Positions 45,885 to 54,337 of a stretch of 64,000 bases of DNA are shown here, piece by piece (position 1 is the stretch's first letter; each line of letters starts with the position of its first letter). The DNA comes from Clavibacter zhangzhiyongii (GTDB lineage Bacteria; Actinomycetota; Actinomycetes; Actinomycetales; Microbacteriaceae). The notes under the pieces are model-generated. The model saw nothing but the letters and a program-made list of their open reading frames with translations. It was not told where the DNA came from and ran no database searches. The stretch lies in assembly GCF_014775655.1 (NCBI RefSeq), contig NZ_CP061274.1, positions 1,860,001 through 1,924,000 on the forward strand. Reading direction: 5' to 3'. Position numbers and translations under genes: made by a program.

Positions 45885-46775
45885 TCAGGCCCCGGTCCAG
45901 TCCGTCCGCGGATCCCGTCCGACGGCGGCGAGCATGGCCTCCAGCACGCGCGCCTCGTCCGGCAGCGGCCGCTCGGCGTCGCCCTGGACGAACAGGCGCA
46001 CCTGGCCGAGCGCCTGCTGCACGAGCATGTCGATCCCCGGCACGACGCGCCCGCCCGCGCGCTGCCACCCGGTCGCGATCCCGGTGGGCCACGGCGCGTA
46101 CGTCACGTCGAGGAGCACGGTCGCCTCGGGCAGGTCGCGGGGCAGCGGCACGGCCGCGGCGGCGTCGCCCGGGAGGGTGCTGACGACGGTGTCGGCGTCG
46201 CGGAGCGCGGTCGCCGCGTCCGCCAGCGGCACGACGCGGAGCGCCAGCCGCAGCTCGTCGGCCAGGGGCGCGAGCTCCCGGCCCTGCTCCGGGCGTCGCG
46301 CCGCCACGGCCACCTCGCGCGCGCCCATGCGCTCGAGCGCGACGACCGCCGAGCGCGCGGTGGATCCGGCGCCGAGCACGACCGCGCGCCGGCACTGCTC
46401 GACACCGCCCATGCCGAACGCCCGGACGATCCCCGCGACGTCCGTGTTCGCGCCGCGTCGCCGCGTCGCGCCCTCGCCGTCGTCCTCGAGCAGCAGCGTG
46501 TTGGCCGCGCCCGCGAGCCGGGCCGTGTCGTCGAGCCGGTCGAGCAGCGGCAGCACGTCGCGCTTGAGCGGCATGGTGAGCGACAGGCCGCGCCAGCCGG
46601 ATCCGAGCCCCGCCACGAACGTGGGCAGCTCCGCCCCCGTGCACTCCACGGCCGCGTACGACCAGTCGAGCCCGAGCACGCCGTACGCCGCGTCGTGCAG
46701 GCGCGGTGACAGCGAGTGCGCGATGGGGCTGCCGAGGACGGCCAGCCGCACGGCCGGCGTCCGCGGATCAGCCAT
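45885..46775 (-). CDS. aroE: shikimate dehydrogenase
   Basis: NADP-dependent reduction of 3-dehydroshikimate. The 296-aa protein has the substrate motif LGSPIAHSLSPRLHDAAYG, the catalytic lysine in LTMPLKRDV and the cofactor motif VLGAGSTARSAVVAL. The ATG overlaps the mltG stop by 8 bp, the usual alaS-ruvX-mltG-aroE order of actinobacteria. Confidence 0.95.
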   Translation of the reverse strand: MADPRTPAVRLAVLGSPIAHSLSPRLHDAAYGVLGLDWSYAAVECTGAELPTFVAGLGSGWRGLSLTMPLKRDVLPLLDRLDDTARLAGAANTLLLEDDGEGATRRRGANTDVAGIVRAFGMGGVEQCRRAVVLGAGSTARSAVVALERMGAREVAVAARRPEQGRELAPLADELRLALRVVPLADAATALRDADTVVSTLPGDAAAAVPLPRDLPEATVLLDVTYAPWPTGIATGWQRAGGRVVPGIDMLVQQALGQVRLFVQGDAERPLPDEARVLEAMLAAVGRDPRTDWTGA

Positions 46776-48483
46776 TGCCCGGGTTGTCCCTCATGAACTG
46801 CTGCCACTGCGCGACGGCCTTCAGGTGCTCGTCGTAGGACTGCGAGAAGACGGTGTCGCCCGTGATGGTGTTGACCGTCACGAAGTACAGCCACGGCCCG
46901 TCCGCGGGCGCCATGGCCGCCTTGATCGCGAGGTCGCCGGGGTTGGAGATCGGCCCGATCGGCAGGCCCGGGTGCACGTACGTGTTCCACGGGTTGTCGT
47001 CGGCGCGCTCCGCGTCGGTGGTCGTGACGCGGCCGACGGACTGGGCGCCGTACGCGACGGTCGCGTCCGACTGCAGCGGCATGCCGGCGTCGATGCGGTT
47101 CTGGAAGACGCGCGAGACCTTGTAGAAGTCGCCCTCGAAGCGCGCCTCCTTCTGGATGAGCGCCGCCATCGTCAGCACCCGGTGCCGGTCGGCGGCGGGC
47201 ACGCCCGCCTGGTCGAGCGACTGGAACGTGCGCGCGACCATGGCCTTCACCATGTCGACGGCGGAGGTGCCCGGCGGGAAGTCGTACGTGGCCGGGAAGA
47301 GGTAGCCCTCGATGTTCGGGGCCTCGGCGGGGATCCCGAGCGCGCCGCGGTCGGCGACGGCGGCCTCGAGGTCGGCGACGGGCGTGCCGGTCCCCTCCGC
47401 GATCAGCTCGAACGCCTGCGCGGCGGTCTGCCCCTCGGGGATGGTGACCTTGGCCTGCACCTGGCTGGCCGGATCCTGCAGCATCTCGAGCGCGGACGCC
47501 GCGCTCATCTGCTTCCGCAGCGTGTACGTGCCCGGCTGGAAGACGACCTCGCTGCCGGAGCGGACGACGGCCTGGTAGAAGGCCTTCGAGGTCTTGACCA
47601 CGTCCTGCGACTGGAGCGTGTCGCCGATGGTGCTGCCGGTGTCGCCGGTCTTCACGACGACCTGCACCTCGCCGGTGCCGTCGCCGTCGTAGTCGGTGGG
47701 CTCGGCCGGGGTGAGGAGCGCGCTCACGACGGGGCCGAAGAGCGAGGTGGCGATGACGGCGGCGCCGCCGAAGAGCACGACGAGCAGCACGAGCACGTAC
47801 GGCCACTTGGGGTGGCGGCGCTTCGGCTTCGCCGGGACGGCCGCCGCGGGGCCGGTGCCGGTCGGCACCGTGCGGCGGGGCGCGCGCTCGTCGGACGACG
47901 CCGTGCGAGGCGACGTGCGGGCGGCCGCGGCGGCGGGGACGGCGGACGCGGCCCCCACGGCCGCGGCGGAGGCGGCGGACGCGTCCCCGGCGGCGGCGGA
48001 CGCCGAGGTGGCGGCCGCGGCGGCGCGGTCGTCGGAGCGGCGGCGCTCGTCGGCGCGGGACGCCTCGGCGGGCGGGGTCGCACGCGACGCGGACGGCGCG
48101 GCCGAGGTCGCGGGAGCCGCGGCGGCGGACGGTGCCGCGTCGGGCGCGGTCGACGCGGTGCCGGAGCGGGCCTCGGCCGCCTCGCGGAGGGCGCGGAGCT
48201 CGCGACGCGTCATGGGCGCACCCGTGCCGATCCCCGGTCCGTCGCCGCGCGGGGCGTCGGCGGGCGGGGTCGGAGCGGAGGGTCGACCCGCGGCGTCCGC
48301 GGGAACCCCGGGAGCCGCGGCGACGTCGCCGAACAGGCTCTCGAAGGGGTCGACTCCCTCACCCGGGGCCGTCGTGGCGCGTCGGGCGGGATCGTTCTCA
48401 GGCGTGTCGGTCAGGATCGACTCGGTTCCTCGGGACGAGAGCACCGGGTGGGGAGCCGGCGGAGCGCTCGGTCTCGAGCGCAT
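46768..48483 (-). CDS. mltG: endolytic murein transglycosylase MltG
   Basis: Cuts nascent glycan strands outside the membrane. The protein is 571 aa. The YceG domain follows a single membrane helix at about 228-250. Catalytic-region sequence includes LTMAALIQKEARFEGDF with the key glutamate, and the late block NPWNTYVHPGLPIGPISNPG. The first 225 residues are cytoplasmic, Ala/Pro-rich and probably disordered, with an isolated TRRELRALREA patch near 92-102. ATG 48483 is preferred: a perfect TATAAT ends 8 nt upstream. This makes the gene overlap ruvX by 86 bp; a GTG at 48444 is the main alternative. Confidence 0.92.
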   Translation of the reverse strand: MRSRPSAPPAPHPVLSSRGTESILTDTPENDPARRATTAPGEGVDPFESLFGDVAAAPGVPADAAGRPSAPTPPADAPRGDGPGIGTGAPMTRRELRALREAAEARSGTASTAPDAAPSAAAAPATSAAPSASRATPPAEASRADERRRSDDRAAAAATSASAAAGDASAASAAAVGAASAVPAAAAARTSPRTASSDERAPRRTVPTGTGPAAAVPAKPKRRHPKWPYVLVLLVVLFGGAAVIATSLFGPVVSALLTPAEPTDYDGDGTGEVQVVVKTGDTGSTIGDTLQSQDVVKTSKAFYQAVVRSGSEVVFQPGTYTLRKQMSAASALEMLQDPASQVQAKVTIPEGQTAAQAFELIAEGTGTPVADLEAAVADRGALGIPAEAPNIEGYLFPATYDFPPGTSAVDMVKAMVARTFQSLDQAGVPAADRHRVLTMAALIQKEARFEGDFYKVSRVFQNRIDAGMPLQSDATVAYGAQSVGRVTTTDAERADDNPWNTYVHPGLPIGPISNPGDLAIKAAMAPADGPWLYFVTVNTITGDTVFSQSYDEHLKAVAQWQQFMRDNPGNG

Positions 48484-48883
48484 GTTGAAGGATTATAACG
48501 GCCGCCACCTGGTCGATCACGGGCCTCTGCTTACGGGACCCTCTGCCGGAGGACCGCAGCGCGCTCTGGGCCGACACCGTGGAGAGCCTCTCGTCGACGA
48601 GCCGCACGGGGATCGCGGTGGCGTCCGCGAGCCGGTGCGCGAAGCCCTCGGCGTCGTCCGTGGACGCGGTCGCCCGCCCCGAGAGCGCGAGCGGCAGGCC
48701 CACCAGGAGCTCCACGCAGTCCATCTCGGCGGCCACCTCGAGGATCCGCCGCACGTCGGCCGAGCCTCCCGCGTCGCGCGGGACGGTCTCCACCGGCGTG
48801 GCGATCAGCCCGTGCGGGTCCGACCGGGCGAGGCCGATGCGGACCTTCCCCACGTCGACCGCGAGCCGGGATCCGACCCGCAT
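48398..48883 (-). CDS. ruvX: RuvX/YqgF pre-16S rRNA nuclease
   Basis: Holliday-junction-resolvase-fold nuclease thought to mature the 5' end of 16S rRNA. The 161-aa protein has the first acidic residue in RLAVDVGKVRIGLARSD (D10), LVGLPLALSG and RLVDERLSTVSA. Codons 129-134 (Val-Ile-Ile-Leu-Gln-His) use GTT ATA ATC CTT CAA CAT, rare here, and spell the mltG promoter. Its ATG shares one base with the alaS stop (TGATG). Confidence 0.94.
   Translation of the reverse strand: MRVGSRLAVDVGKVRIGLARSDPHGLIATPVETVPRDAGGSADVRRILEVAAEMDCVELLVGLPLALSGRATASTDDAEGFAHRLADATAIPVRLVDERLSTVSAQSALRSSGRGSRKQRPVIDQVAAVIILQHALETERSAGSPPGALVPRNRVDPDRHA
48492..48520 (-). promoter_or_regulatory. mltG promoter inside ruvX (GTGATC - 17 nt - TATAAT)
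   Basis: TATAAT (48492-48497) is a perfect sigma-70-type -10 box in a GC-rich gene; 17 nt upstream lies GTGATC, matching the TGA core of a -35. The box ends 8 nt before the mltG ATG, with no ribosome site, so a leaderless mltG transcript is expected. Confidence 0.65.
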
Positions 48884-51540
48884 CAGGACGCGAGCGCCTG
48901 GCGGACCGCGGCCAGCGCGTCGGCGATGGCCGACACGTCGGACCCGCCGCCCTGCGCGAGGTCGTCCTTGCCGCCTCCGCCGCCGCCGAGCACCGCCGCC
49001 GCCGCACGGGCGAGCTGCCCGGCCTTGGCGCCGGCGTCGCGCGCGGCCTGGTTGGTGGCGACGATGACGGTCGGCTTGCCGCCCGCGTCGCCCGCGAGGG
49101 CGACCACGACGGGCTCGGATCCGGCGCGCTCGCGCACGAGGGTCACGAGCTGGCGGACCTCGTCGGCGGAGCGGACGGTGCCGAGCGACTCCTGGATCAG
49201 CGTCACGGCGCCGACGCGCGCGCCCTGCTGCAGGAGCGCGGGCACGCGCTGCTGCAGCGCCTGCGCCTCGAAGTCGGCGATGCGCCGCTCCGCGGCCTTG
49301 AGGTTCTGCATCAGGTCGGCGATGCGGTCCGGCAGCTGCTCGCGCGGGGTCTTGAGGCTCGAGGTGAGCTGCGACACGATGGCGCGCTCGACGGCGAGGT
49401 CCTGGAACGCCTCGCGACCGACGAGCGACTCGATGCGGCGGTTGGTGGACCCGACGGACGACTCCCCCACGACGTTGATGAGCCCGATCTGCGCGCTGGA
49501 GGACACGTGCGTGCCCGCGCACAGCTCGCGCGACCACGGGCCGCCGATGTCGACGACGCGCACGGTGTCGCCGTACTTCTCGCCGAACAGCGCCATGGCG
49601 CCCAGCTGCTTGGCCTCGTCGATGGGCATGACGCGCGTGATGACCTGCAGGTCGTCCCGCACGGCGCCGTTCGCGATGTCCTCGATCTCGCTGCGGGTCG
49701 CGGGGCTCAGCGCCTGGTTCCACGCGAAGTCGAGCCGCATGTAGCCAGCGCGGTTGTAGGAGCCGGACTGGTGCGCGTCCTGGCCGAGCACCTGGCGGAG
49801 CGCGGCGTGCACGAGGTGGGTGCCCGAGTGCGCCTGCGTGGCGCCGCGTCGCCAGTCGGCGTCGACGACCGTGGTGGCGGCGTCGCCGACCCCCACCTCG
49901 CCCGAGCGCACCTGCACGCGGTGGCTGATGAGGCCCTTCACGGGCTTCTGCACGTCGAGCACCTCGAGGTCGAAGCCGTTCCCGACGATGCTGCCCGCGT
50001 CGGCCTCCTGGCCGCCGGACTCCGCGTAGAGGCTCGTCTCCGGGAGGATGACCTCCGCGATGTCGCCGGCGACCGCGTGGTCGACGCTGTGGCCGCCCAC
50101 GATGAGGCCGAGGATCGTCGTGCCCGTCTCGAGCTCGTCGTAGCCCGTGAAGCGCGTCTCGCCCGCGGCGCGGAACGCGCTGTACACGGTGAGGTCGGCG
50201 AGGGCCGTCTTCTTCGACTTGGCGTCGGCCTTGGCCCGCGTCCGCTGCTCCAGCATCAGGCGGTCGAACGCCTCGCGGTCGACCGTGAGGCCGTTCTCCT
50301 CCGCCATCTCGAGCGTGAGGTCGATGGGGAAGCCGAACGTGTCGTGCAGGAGGAACGCGGTGTCGCCCGCGATCCGCTCGCCGCCGTTCGCCTTCGTCTC
50401 GCCGACGGCCACGTCGAGGATCGTCGTGCCCCCGGCGAGCGTGCGGAGGAAGGTCTCCTCCTCCGCGTACGCGAGGCGGGAGATGCGGTCGAAGTCGTCG
50501 GAGACCTCGGGGTATGCGGCCTTCATCGCGTCGCGCGACGCGGGGAAGAGCTCGCCGAAGGTCGCGGTGTCGACGCCCAGGAGGCGCATGGCCCGCACGG
50601 TGCGGCGCATGAGGCGGCGCAGGATGTAGCCGCGCCCCTCGTTGGACGGCCGCACGCCGTCGGACATCAGCATGAGCGACGAGCGCACGTGGTCGGCGAC
50701 GATGCGCATGCGCACGTCGTCCTCGTGCTCGGCGCCGTAGCGGCGGCCGGAGAGGTCGGCCGCTCGGTCGAGGACCGGGCGCACCTGGTCGATCTCGTAC
50801 ATGTTCTCGACGCCCTGCTTGAGGAACGCGACGCGCTCGAGGCCCATGCCGGTGTCGATGTTCCTCTTCGGCAGGTCGCCGAGGATCTCGAAGTCGCTCT
50901 TGCCCGTGCCCTGACCACGCAGGTACTGCATGAAGACGAGGTTCCAGATCTCCACGTAGCGGTCGTCGTCCGTGGCGGGGCCGCCGTCGGCGCCGTACGC
51001 GGGGCCGCGGTCGAAGAAGATCTCCGAGCAGGGGCCGGCGGGGCCGGGCTGGCCGGTGTGCCAGTAGTTCGTGTCGCGGCCGAGGCCCTGGATCCGGTCG
51101 TCGGGCAGGCCCGCGATGCGCTTCCACGCCTGCCGCGCCTCGTCGTCCTCGTGGTAGACGGTGACCCAGAGGTCGTCGGGCGAGAAGCCGAGGCCGCCGT
51201 CGGCCTCGCTCGTGGTGAGCAGCTCCCACGCGTACGCGATGGCCTGCTCCTTGAAGTAGTCGCCGAAGGAGAAGTTGCCGTTCATCTGGAAGAAGGTGCC
51301 GTGCCGGGGCGTGCGGCCGACCTCCTCGATGTCGAGCGTGCGGATGCACTTCTGCACGCTCGTGGCGCGCGGGAACGGCGCGGGCACGACGCCCGTGAGG
51401 TACGGCACGAACGGGACCATGCCGGCCACCGTGAACAGCAGCGTGGGGTCGTCGCTCACGAGCGACGCCGACGGCACGACGGTGTGCTCCCGGTCGCCGA
51501 AGTACGTCAGCCAGGCGTTGCGGATGTCTGCGGTCTGCAT
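48883..51540 (-). CDS. alaS: alanyl-tRNA synthetase
   Basis: Charges tRNA-Ala. The 885-aa class II enzyme has the catalytic N-terminal domain (SVQKCIRTLDIEEVG, GNFSFGDYFK), the editing domain with zinc ligands AHSGTHLVHAALR and CAGTHVSS, and the C-Ala domain with a glycine-rich stretch GGGGGGKDDLAQGGG near the end. GGGAAAG lies upstream of the ATG. Only 5 bp separate it from the small membrane protein gene. Confidence 0.97.
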   Translation of the reverse strand: MQTADIRNAWLTYFGDREHTVVPSASLVSDDPTLLFTVAGMVPFVPYLTGVVPAPFPRATSVQKCIRTLDIEEVGRTPRHGTFFQMNGNFSFGDYFKEQAIAYAWELLTTSEADGGLGFSPDDLWVTVYHEDDEARQAWKRIAGLPDDRIQGLGRDTNYWHTGQPGPAGPCSEIFFDRGPAYGADGGPATDDDRYVEIWNLVFMQYLRGQGTGKSDFEILGDLPKRNIDTGMGLERVAFLKQGVENMYEIDQVRPVLDRAADLSGRRYGAEHEDDVRMRIVADHVRSSLMLMSDGVRPSNEGRGYILRRLMRRTVRAMRLLGVDTATFGELFPASRDAMKAAYPEVSDDFDRISRLAYAEEETFLRTLAGGTTILDVAVGETKANGGERIAGDTAFLLHDTFGFPIDLTLEMAEENGLTVDREAFDRLMLEQRTRAKADAKSKKTALADLTVYSAFRAAGETRFTGYDELETGTTILGLIVGGHSVDHAVAGDIAEVILPETSLYAESGGQEADAGSIVGNGFDLEVLDVQKPVKGLISHRVQVRSGEVGVGDAATTVVDADWRRGATQAHSGTHLVHAALRQVLGQDAHQSGSYNRAGYMRLDFAWNQALSPATRSEIEDIANGAVRDDLQVITRVMPIDEAKQLGAMALFGEKYGDTVRVVDIGGPWSRELCAGTHVSSSAQIGLINVVGESSVGSTNRRIESLVGREAFQDLAVERAIVSQLTSSLKTPREQLPDRIADLMQNLKAAERRIADFEAQALQQRVPALLQQGARVGAVTLIQESLGTVRSADEVRQLVTLVRERAGSEPVVVALAGDAGGKPTVIVATNQAARDAGAKAGQLARAAAAVLGGGGGGKDDLAQGGGSDVSAIADALAAVRQALAS

Positions 51541-51545
51541 GCGGT

Positions 51546-51767
51546 CTACTGCTTTCCCAGCTCGGTGATGGTGTCCTCGGCCTCGCCCACGGCGGAGCGG
51601 AGCTCGGCCTCGCGGCGGCGGTAGCCGTCCTCGACGGCCTCGCCGAAGCGGCGGGCCCGGGCGTCGACGTCCTGGAACAGGCGGTGCCCGGCGGGCGTGC
51701 GGTCGACCACGTGGGCGACGGCGAAGCCGAGGACGACCCCCACGGCGATGAGGACGAGGTTCTTCAT
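51546..51767 (-). CDS. small membrane-anchored protein of unknown function
   Basis: A 73-aa protein with one N-terminal helix (about 3-20) and a charged, probably helical or coiled-coil tail with many Arg and Glu. GGAAGGGGAGAAG before the ATG is an excellent ribosome site, and the gene lies 5 bp before alaS. I do not recognise a domain. The layout suggests it is co-transcribed with alaS-ruvX. Confidence 0.75.
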   Translation of the reverse strand: MKNLVLIAVGVVLGFAVAHVVDRTPAGHRLFQDVDARARRFGEAVEDGYRRREAELRSAVGEAEDTITELGKQ

Positions 51768-51840
51768 GCTTCTCCCCTTCCGGGAGCTGCCCCCAGACGG
51801 AGGTGACGTGCGGTGCGGAGGCCAGCGGGGGCCGAGGGCG

Positions 51841-51846
51841 ATCCTA
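51841..51846 (-). promoter_or_regulatory. candidate -10 box (TAGGAT) upstream of the small protein-alaS unit
   Basis: TAGGAT would give a leader of about 67 nt to the small membrane protein gene. Placed between that gene and the rpsD terminator hairpin. No clear -35. Confidence 0.3.
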
Positions 51847-51906
51847 CCGGCCGGTCCGCGCGCCGCCCGGTCGCCCGGGACCCGCGCACGGGTCCGGATG
51901 CGCCGA

Positions 51907-51938
51907 GAGGCGGGCCGCCCGGACGGACGACCCGCCTC
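51907..51938 (-). terminator. terminator after rpsD
   Basis: A perfect 8-bp stem, GAGGCGGG with CCCGCCTC, and a 16-nt loop, about 20 bp after the rpsD stop. Followed by C-rich sequence, no T-run. Confidence 0.65.
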
Positions 51939-51959
51939 GCGGACGGTGATGCGGTGGGG

Positions 51960-52589
51960 CTAGCGAGCCGCGTAGTACTCGACGACCAGCTGGACCTCGC
52001 AGGTCACGGGGACCTCGGCGCGCTTCGGCAGGCGCACGAGGCGGGCCTGCAGCTTGTCGAGCTCGACCTCGAGGTACGAGGGGAGCTTCGGCAGCACGTC
52101 GGCGTGACCGCCGGCGGCGGCGACCTGGAAGGGCTCGGTGCCCTCGGAGCGCGGCTTGACGTGGATCATCTGGCCGGCCTTCACGCGGAAGGAGGGGCGG
52201 TCGACGATCTTGCCGTCGACCATGATGTGGCGGTGCACGACGAGCTGGCGGGCCTGCGCCGTGGTGCGCGCGAGGCCGGAGCGGACGACGAGCGCGTCGA
52301 GGCGCTGCTCGAGGATCTCGACGAGGTTCTCACCGGTCAGGCCCTGCGTGCGACGCGCCTCCTGGAAGGCGATCTTGAGCTGCGCCTCGCGGATGCCGTA
52401 CTGGGCGCGCAGGCGCTGCTTCTCGCGGAGGCGGACGGCGTAGTCGCTGTCCTGCTTGCGCTTGGACCGGCCGTGCTCGCCCGGCGCGTAGGGGCGCTTC
52501 TCGAGGTACTTGGCCGCCTTCGGCGTGAGCGGGATGCCCAGCGCGCGGGAGAGGCGGGTCTTGCTGCGGGTGCGTGACTTGGTGGACAC
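51960..52589 (-). CDS. rpsD: 30S ribosomal protein S4
   Basis: Early-assembly protein of the small subunit that binds the 16S 5' domain. The 209-aa protein has the S4 RNA-binding fold LDALVVRSGLARTTAQARQLVVHRHIMVDGK. The N-terminal region has no zinc cysteines (the zinc-free form); the only cysteine is near the end. The GTG start follows GGAAGGAAAAC. It stands alone, outside the alpha operon, with a leader of nearly 200 nt, which leaves room for autogenous control. Confidence 0.96.
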   Translation of the reverse strand: MSTKSRTRSKTRLSRALGIPLTPKAAKYLEKRPYAPGEHGRSKRKQDSDYAVRLREKQRLRAQYGIREAQLKIAFQEARRTQGLTGENLVEILEQRLDALVVRSGLARTTAQARQLVVHRHIMVDGKIVDRPSFRVKAGQMIHVKPRSEGTEPFQVAAAGGHADVLPKLPSYLEVELDKLQARLVRLPKRAEVPVTCEVQLVVEYYAAR

Positions 52590-52710
52590 GTTTTCCTTCC
52601 AGGGAGAAAGTCTCTGACTACGGGTGGTGCAGGGCGTCCGCGCACACGCATGGGCGCGCGACGATCGACACCGCTGATGCGGTTCCTGCGTGAGTAGAGG
52701 GATTCGCCAC

Positions 52711-52737
52711 GGGTCGTCCGGCTACAGGACGTGTCCC
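52711..52737 (-). promoter_or_regulatory. hairpin in the rpsD leader overlapping a 7-codon mini-ORF
   Basis: In the minus-strand RNA CGUCC pairs with GGACG around a 7-nt loop, extended by GGG/CCC across a small asymmetric bulge. The 5' arm lies within a tiny frame at 52722-52745 reading Met-Ile-Lys-Gly-His-Val-Leu-stop. The mini-ORF has no visible ribosome site. Possible site of S4 feedback or of leader-peptide control. Confidence 0.4.
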
Positions 52738-52789
52738 TTGATCATGATGTCGACGCAGCCGCACGCGACACCCGATTGAGGCGTCAGCA

Positions 52790-52795
52790 AGCGTA
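52790..52795 (-). promoter_or_regulatory. candidate -10 box (TACGCT) for rpsD
   Basis: TACGCT is followed by AT-richer sequence and gives a predicted leader of about 194 nt. It is the best -10-like match in the 247-bp gap between rarA and rpsD. The -35 side (GGGATC at about 17 nt) is a poor match. Confidence 0.4.
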
Positions 52796-52836
52796 GCACG
52801 CGGTCGCCGTGATCCCGCGGGTGCGCCGCGCCGTGG

Positions 52837-54264
52837 TCAGCCCCCGCGGACGATGCGCCGCAGCTTCTCCAGCCGCGCCGACAGGTCCCGCTCGTGCCCG
52901 TGCTGCGTGGGCGAGTAGTAGGTGCGGCCGACGAGCTCGTCGGGCAGGTACTGCTGGCGCACGACCCCGATGTCCGCGTCGTGCGGGTAGCGGTAGCCCT
53001 TGCCGTGGCCGAGGCGCTTGGCCCCCGGGTAGTGCGCGTCGCGCAGGTGGAGCGGGACCCGGCCGAAGGCGCCGGCGCGCACGTCCGCGATGGCCTGGTC
53101 GATGCCGAGGTAGGAGGCGTTCGACTTGGGCGCGGTCGCGAGGTGCACGACGGCCTGCGCCAGCGGGATCCGCCCCTCCGGCATGCCGATGAGCTGCACC
53201 GCGTCGGCGGCCGCGACCGCGACGACGAGCGCCTGGGGGTCGGCGAGCCCGATGTCCTCGGAGGCCGAGACGATGATCCGCCGCGCGATGAAGCGCGGAT
53301 CCTCCCCCGCCTCGATCATGCGGGCCAGGTAGTGCAGCGCGGCGTCGACGTCGGATCCGCGGATCGACTTGATGAAGGCGCTGATGACGTCGTAGTGCTC
53401 GTCGCCGTTGCGGTCGTAGCGCAGCAGCGCCCGGTCGACCGCGAGCGCGACCTGCTCGGTGGAGATGGGGACGGGCGCCGGGTCAGCGTCCGGCACGTCC
53501 CGCTCGTCGCCGTCCTCGTCGTCGTCCTCGTCGTCATCGTCATCGTCGTCCGCGTCCGCCGCCGCCCGCGCCTTGCCCGCCGCGTCCGCCTGCGCCGAGA
53601 CGGCCGCCGCCTCGAGCGCCGTGAGCGCGCGCCGGGCGTCGCCGGAGGCGAGCCGGATGATCATCGCCCGCGCGTCGTCCTCGAGCGCGAACCGCCCGCC
53701 GAGCCCGCGCGCGTCGGCCACGGCGCGGTCGACCAGCACGCCGAGGTCGTCGTCGTCGAGCTGCTCGAGCGTCAGCAGCAGGCTGCGCGACAGCAGCGGC
53801 GAGATCACGGAGAAGGACGGGTTCTCCGTGGTGGCCGCGATGAGGATCACCCATCCGTTCTCCACGCCCGGCAGCAGCGCGTCCTGCTGCGCCTTCGTGA
53901 AGCGGTGGATCTCGTCGAGGAAGAGCACGGTCGAGACGCCGAAGAGGTCGCGGTCGCTCAGCGCCTTCTCCATCACCTGGCGGACGTCGCGGACGCCCGC
54001 CGTCACCGCGGACAGCTCGACGAAGCGCCGGCTGGATCCGTGCGCGATCGCCTGCGCGAGCGTCGTCTTGCCGGTCCCGGGCGGGCCCCACAGGATGATC
54101 GACACCGAGCCCTGCTCCCCCGCCACGTCGGACGCGAGGCTCACCAGGGGCGCCCCGGGGGTCAGCAGATGGCGCTGGCCGGTGACCTCGTCGAGGCTCC
54201 GGGGACGCATCCGGACGGCCAGGGGCGTGGCCCCCGAGCGGAGGCCCGGTCGCGTGTCGGTCAT
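52837..54264 (-). CDS. rarA: replication-associated recombination protein RarA (MgsA)
   Basis: AAA+ ATPase related to clamp loaders that acts at stalled forks. The 475-aa protein has GPPGTGKT at 60-67, FLDEIHRF at 115-122 and AATTENPSF (sensor 1), then the C-terminal tetramerisation region with [19 protein letters not shown]. An acidic insert at about 238-259 (runs of Asp and Glu) follows the AAA+ lid and is not part of the usual family. A TACCAT box 7 nt before the ATG suggests a leaderless mRNA. Confidence 0.95.
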   Translation of the reverse strand: MTDTRPGLRSGATPLAVRMRPRSLDEVTGQRHLLTPGAPLVSLASDVAGEQGSVSIILWGPPGTGKTTLAQAIAHGSSRRFVELSAVTAGVRDVRQVMEKALSDRDLFGVSTVLFLDEIHRFTKAQQDALLPGVENGWVILIAATTENPSFSVISPLLSRSLLLTLEQLDDDDLGVLVDRAVADARGLGGRFALEDDARAMIIRLASGDARRALTALEAAAVSAQADAAGKARAAADADDDDDDDEDDDEDGDERDVPDADPAPVPISTEQVALAVDRALLRYDRNGDEHYDVISAFIKSIRGSDVDAALHYLARMIEAGEDPRFIARRIIVSASEDIGLADPQALVVAVAAADAVQLIGMPEGRIPLAQAVVHLATAPKSNASYLGIDQAIADVRAGAFGRVPLHLRDAHYPGAKRLGHGKGYRYPHDADIGVVRQQYLPDELVGRTYYSPTQHGHERDLSARLEKLRRIVRGG

Positions 54265-54271
54265 GACCTCG

Positions 54272-54277
54272 ATGGTA
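54272..54277 (-). promoter_or_regulatory. candidate -10 box (TACCAT) for rarA
   Basis: TACCAT ends 7 nt before the rarA ATG. The GAGG in between is too close to the start for normal use. Divergent to the TATGGT box of the plus-strand gene 13 bp away. Confidence 0.45.
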
Positions 54278-54289
54278 GGCGCGACCGGC

Positions 54290-54295
54290 TATGGT
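54290..54295 (+). promoter_or_regulatory. candidate -10 box (TATGGT) for the small plus-strand gene
   Basis: TATGGT would place the transcript start near 54302, 36 nt before the GTG start, with TGAGGA as ribosome site. It faces away from the rarA promoter. Confidence 0.4.
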
Positions 54296-54337
54296 TCCCG
54301 TACCGCCGCCTCGGGCGGGACCGACCGTGAGGACGCC

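Noticed and set aside
48359-48483. Frameshift or misassembly at the ruvX-mltG overlap
   Set aside because: Both frames are intact and conserved in their cores; the overlap is explained by an early leaderless start of mltG in a non-conserved tail.
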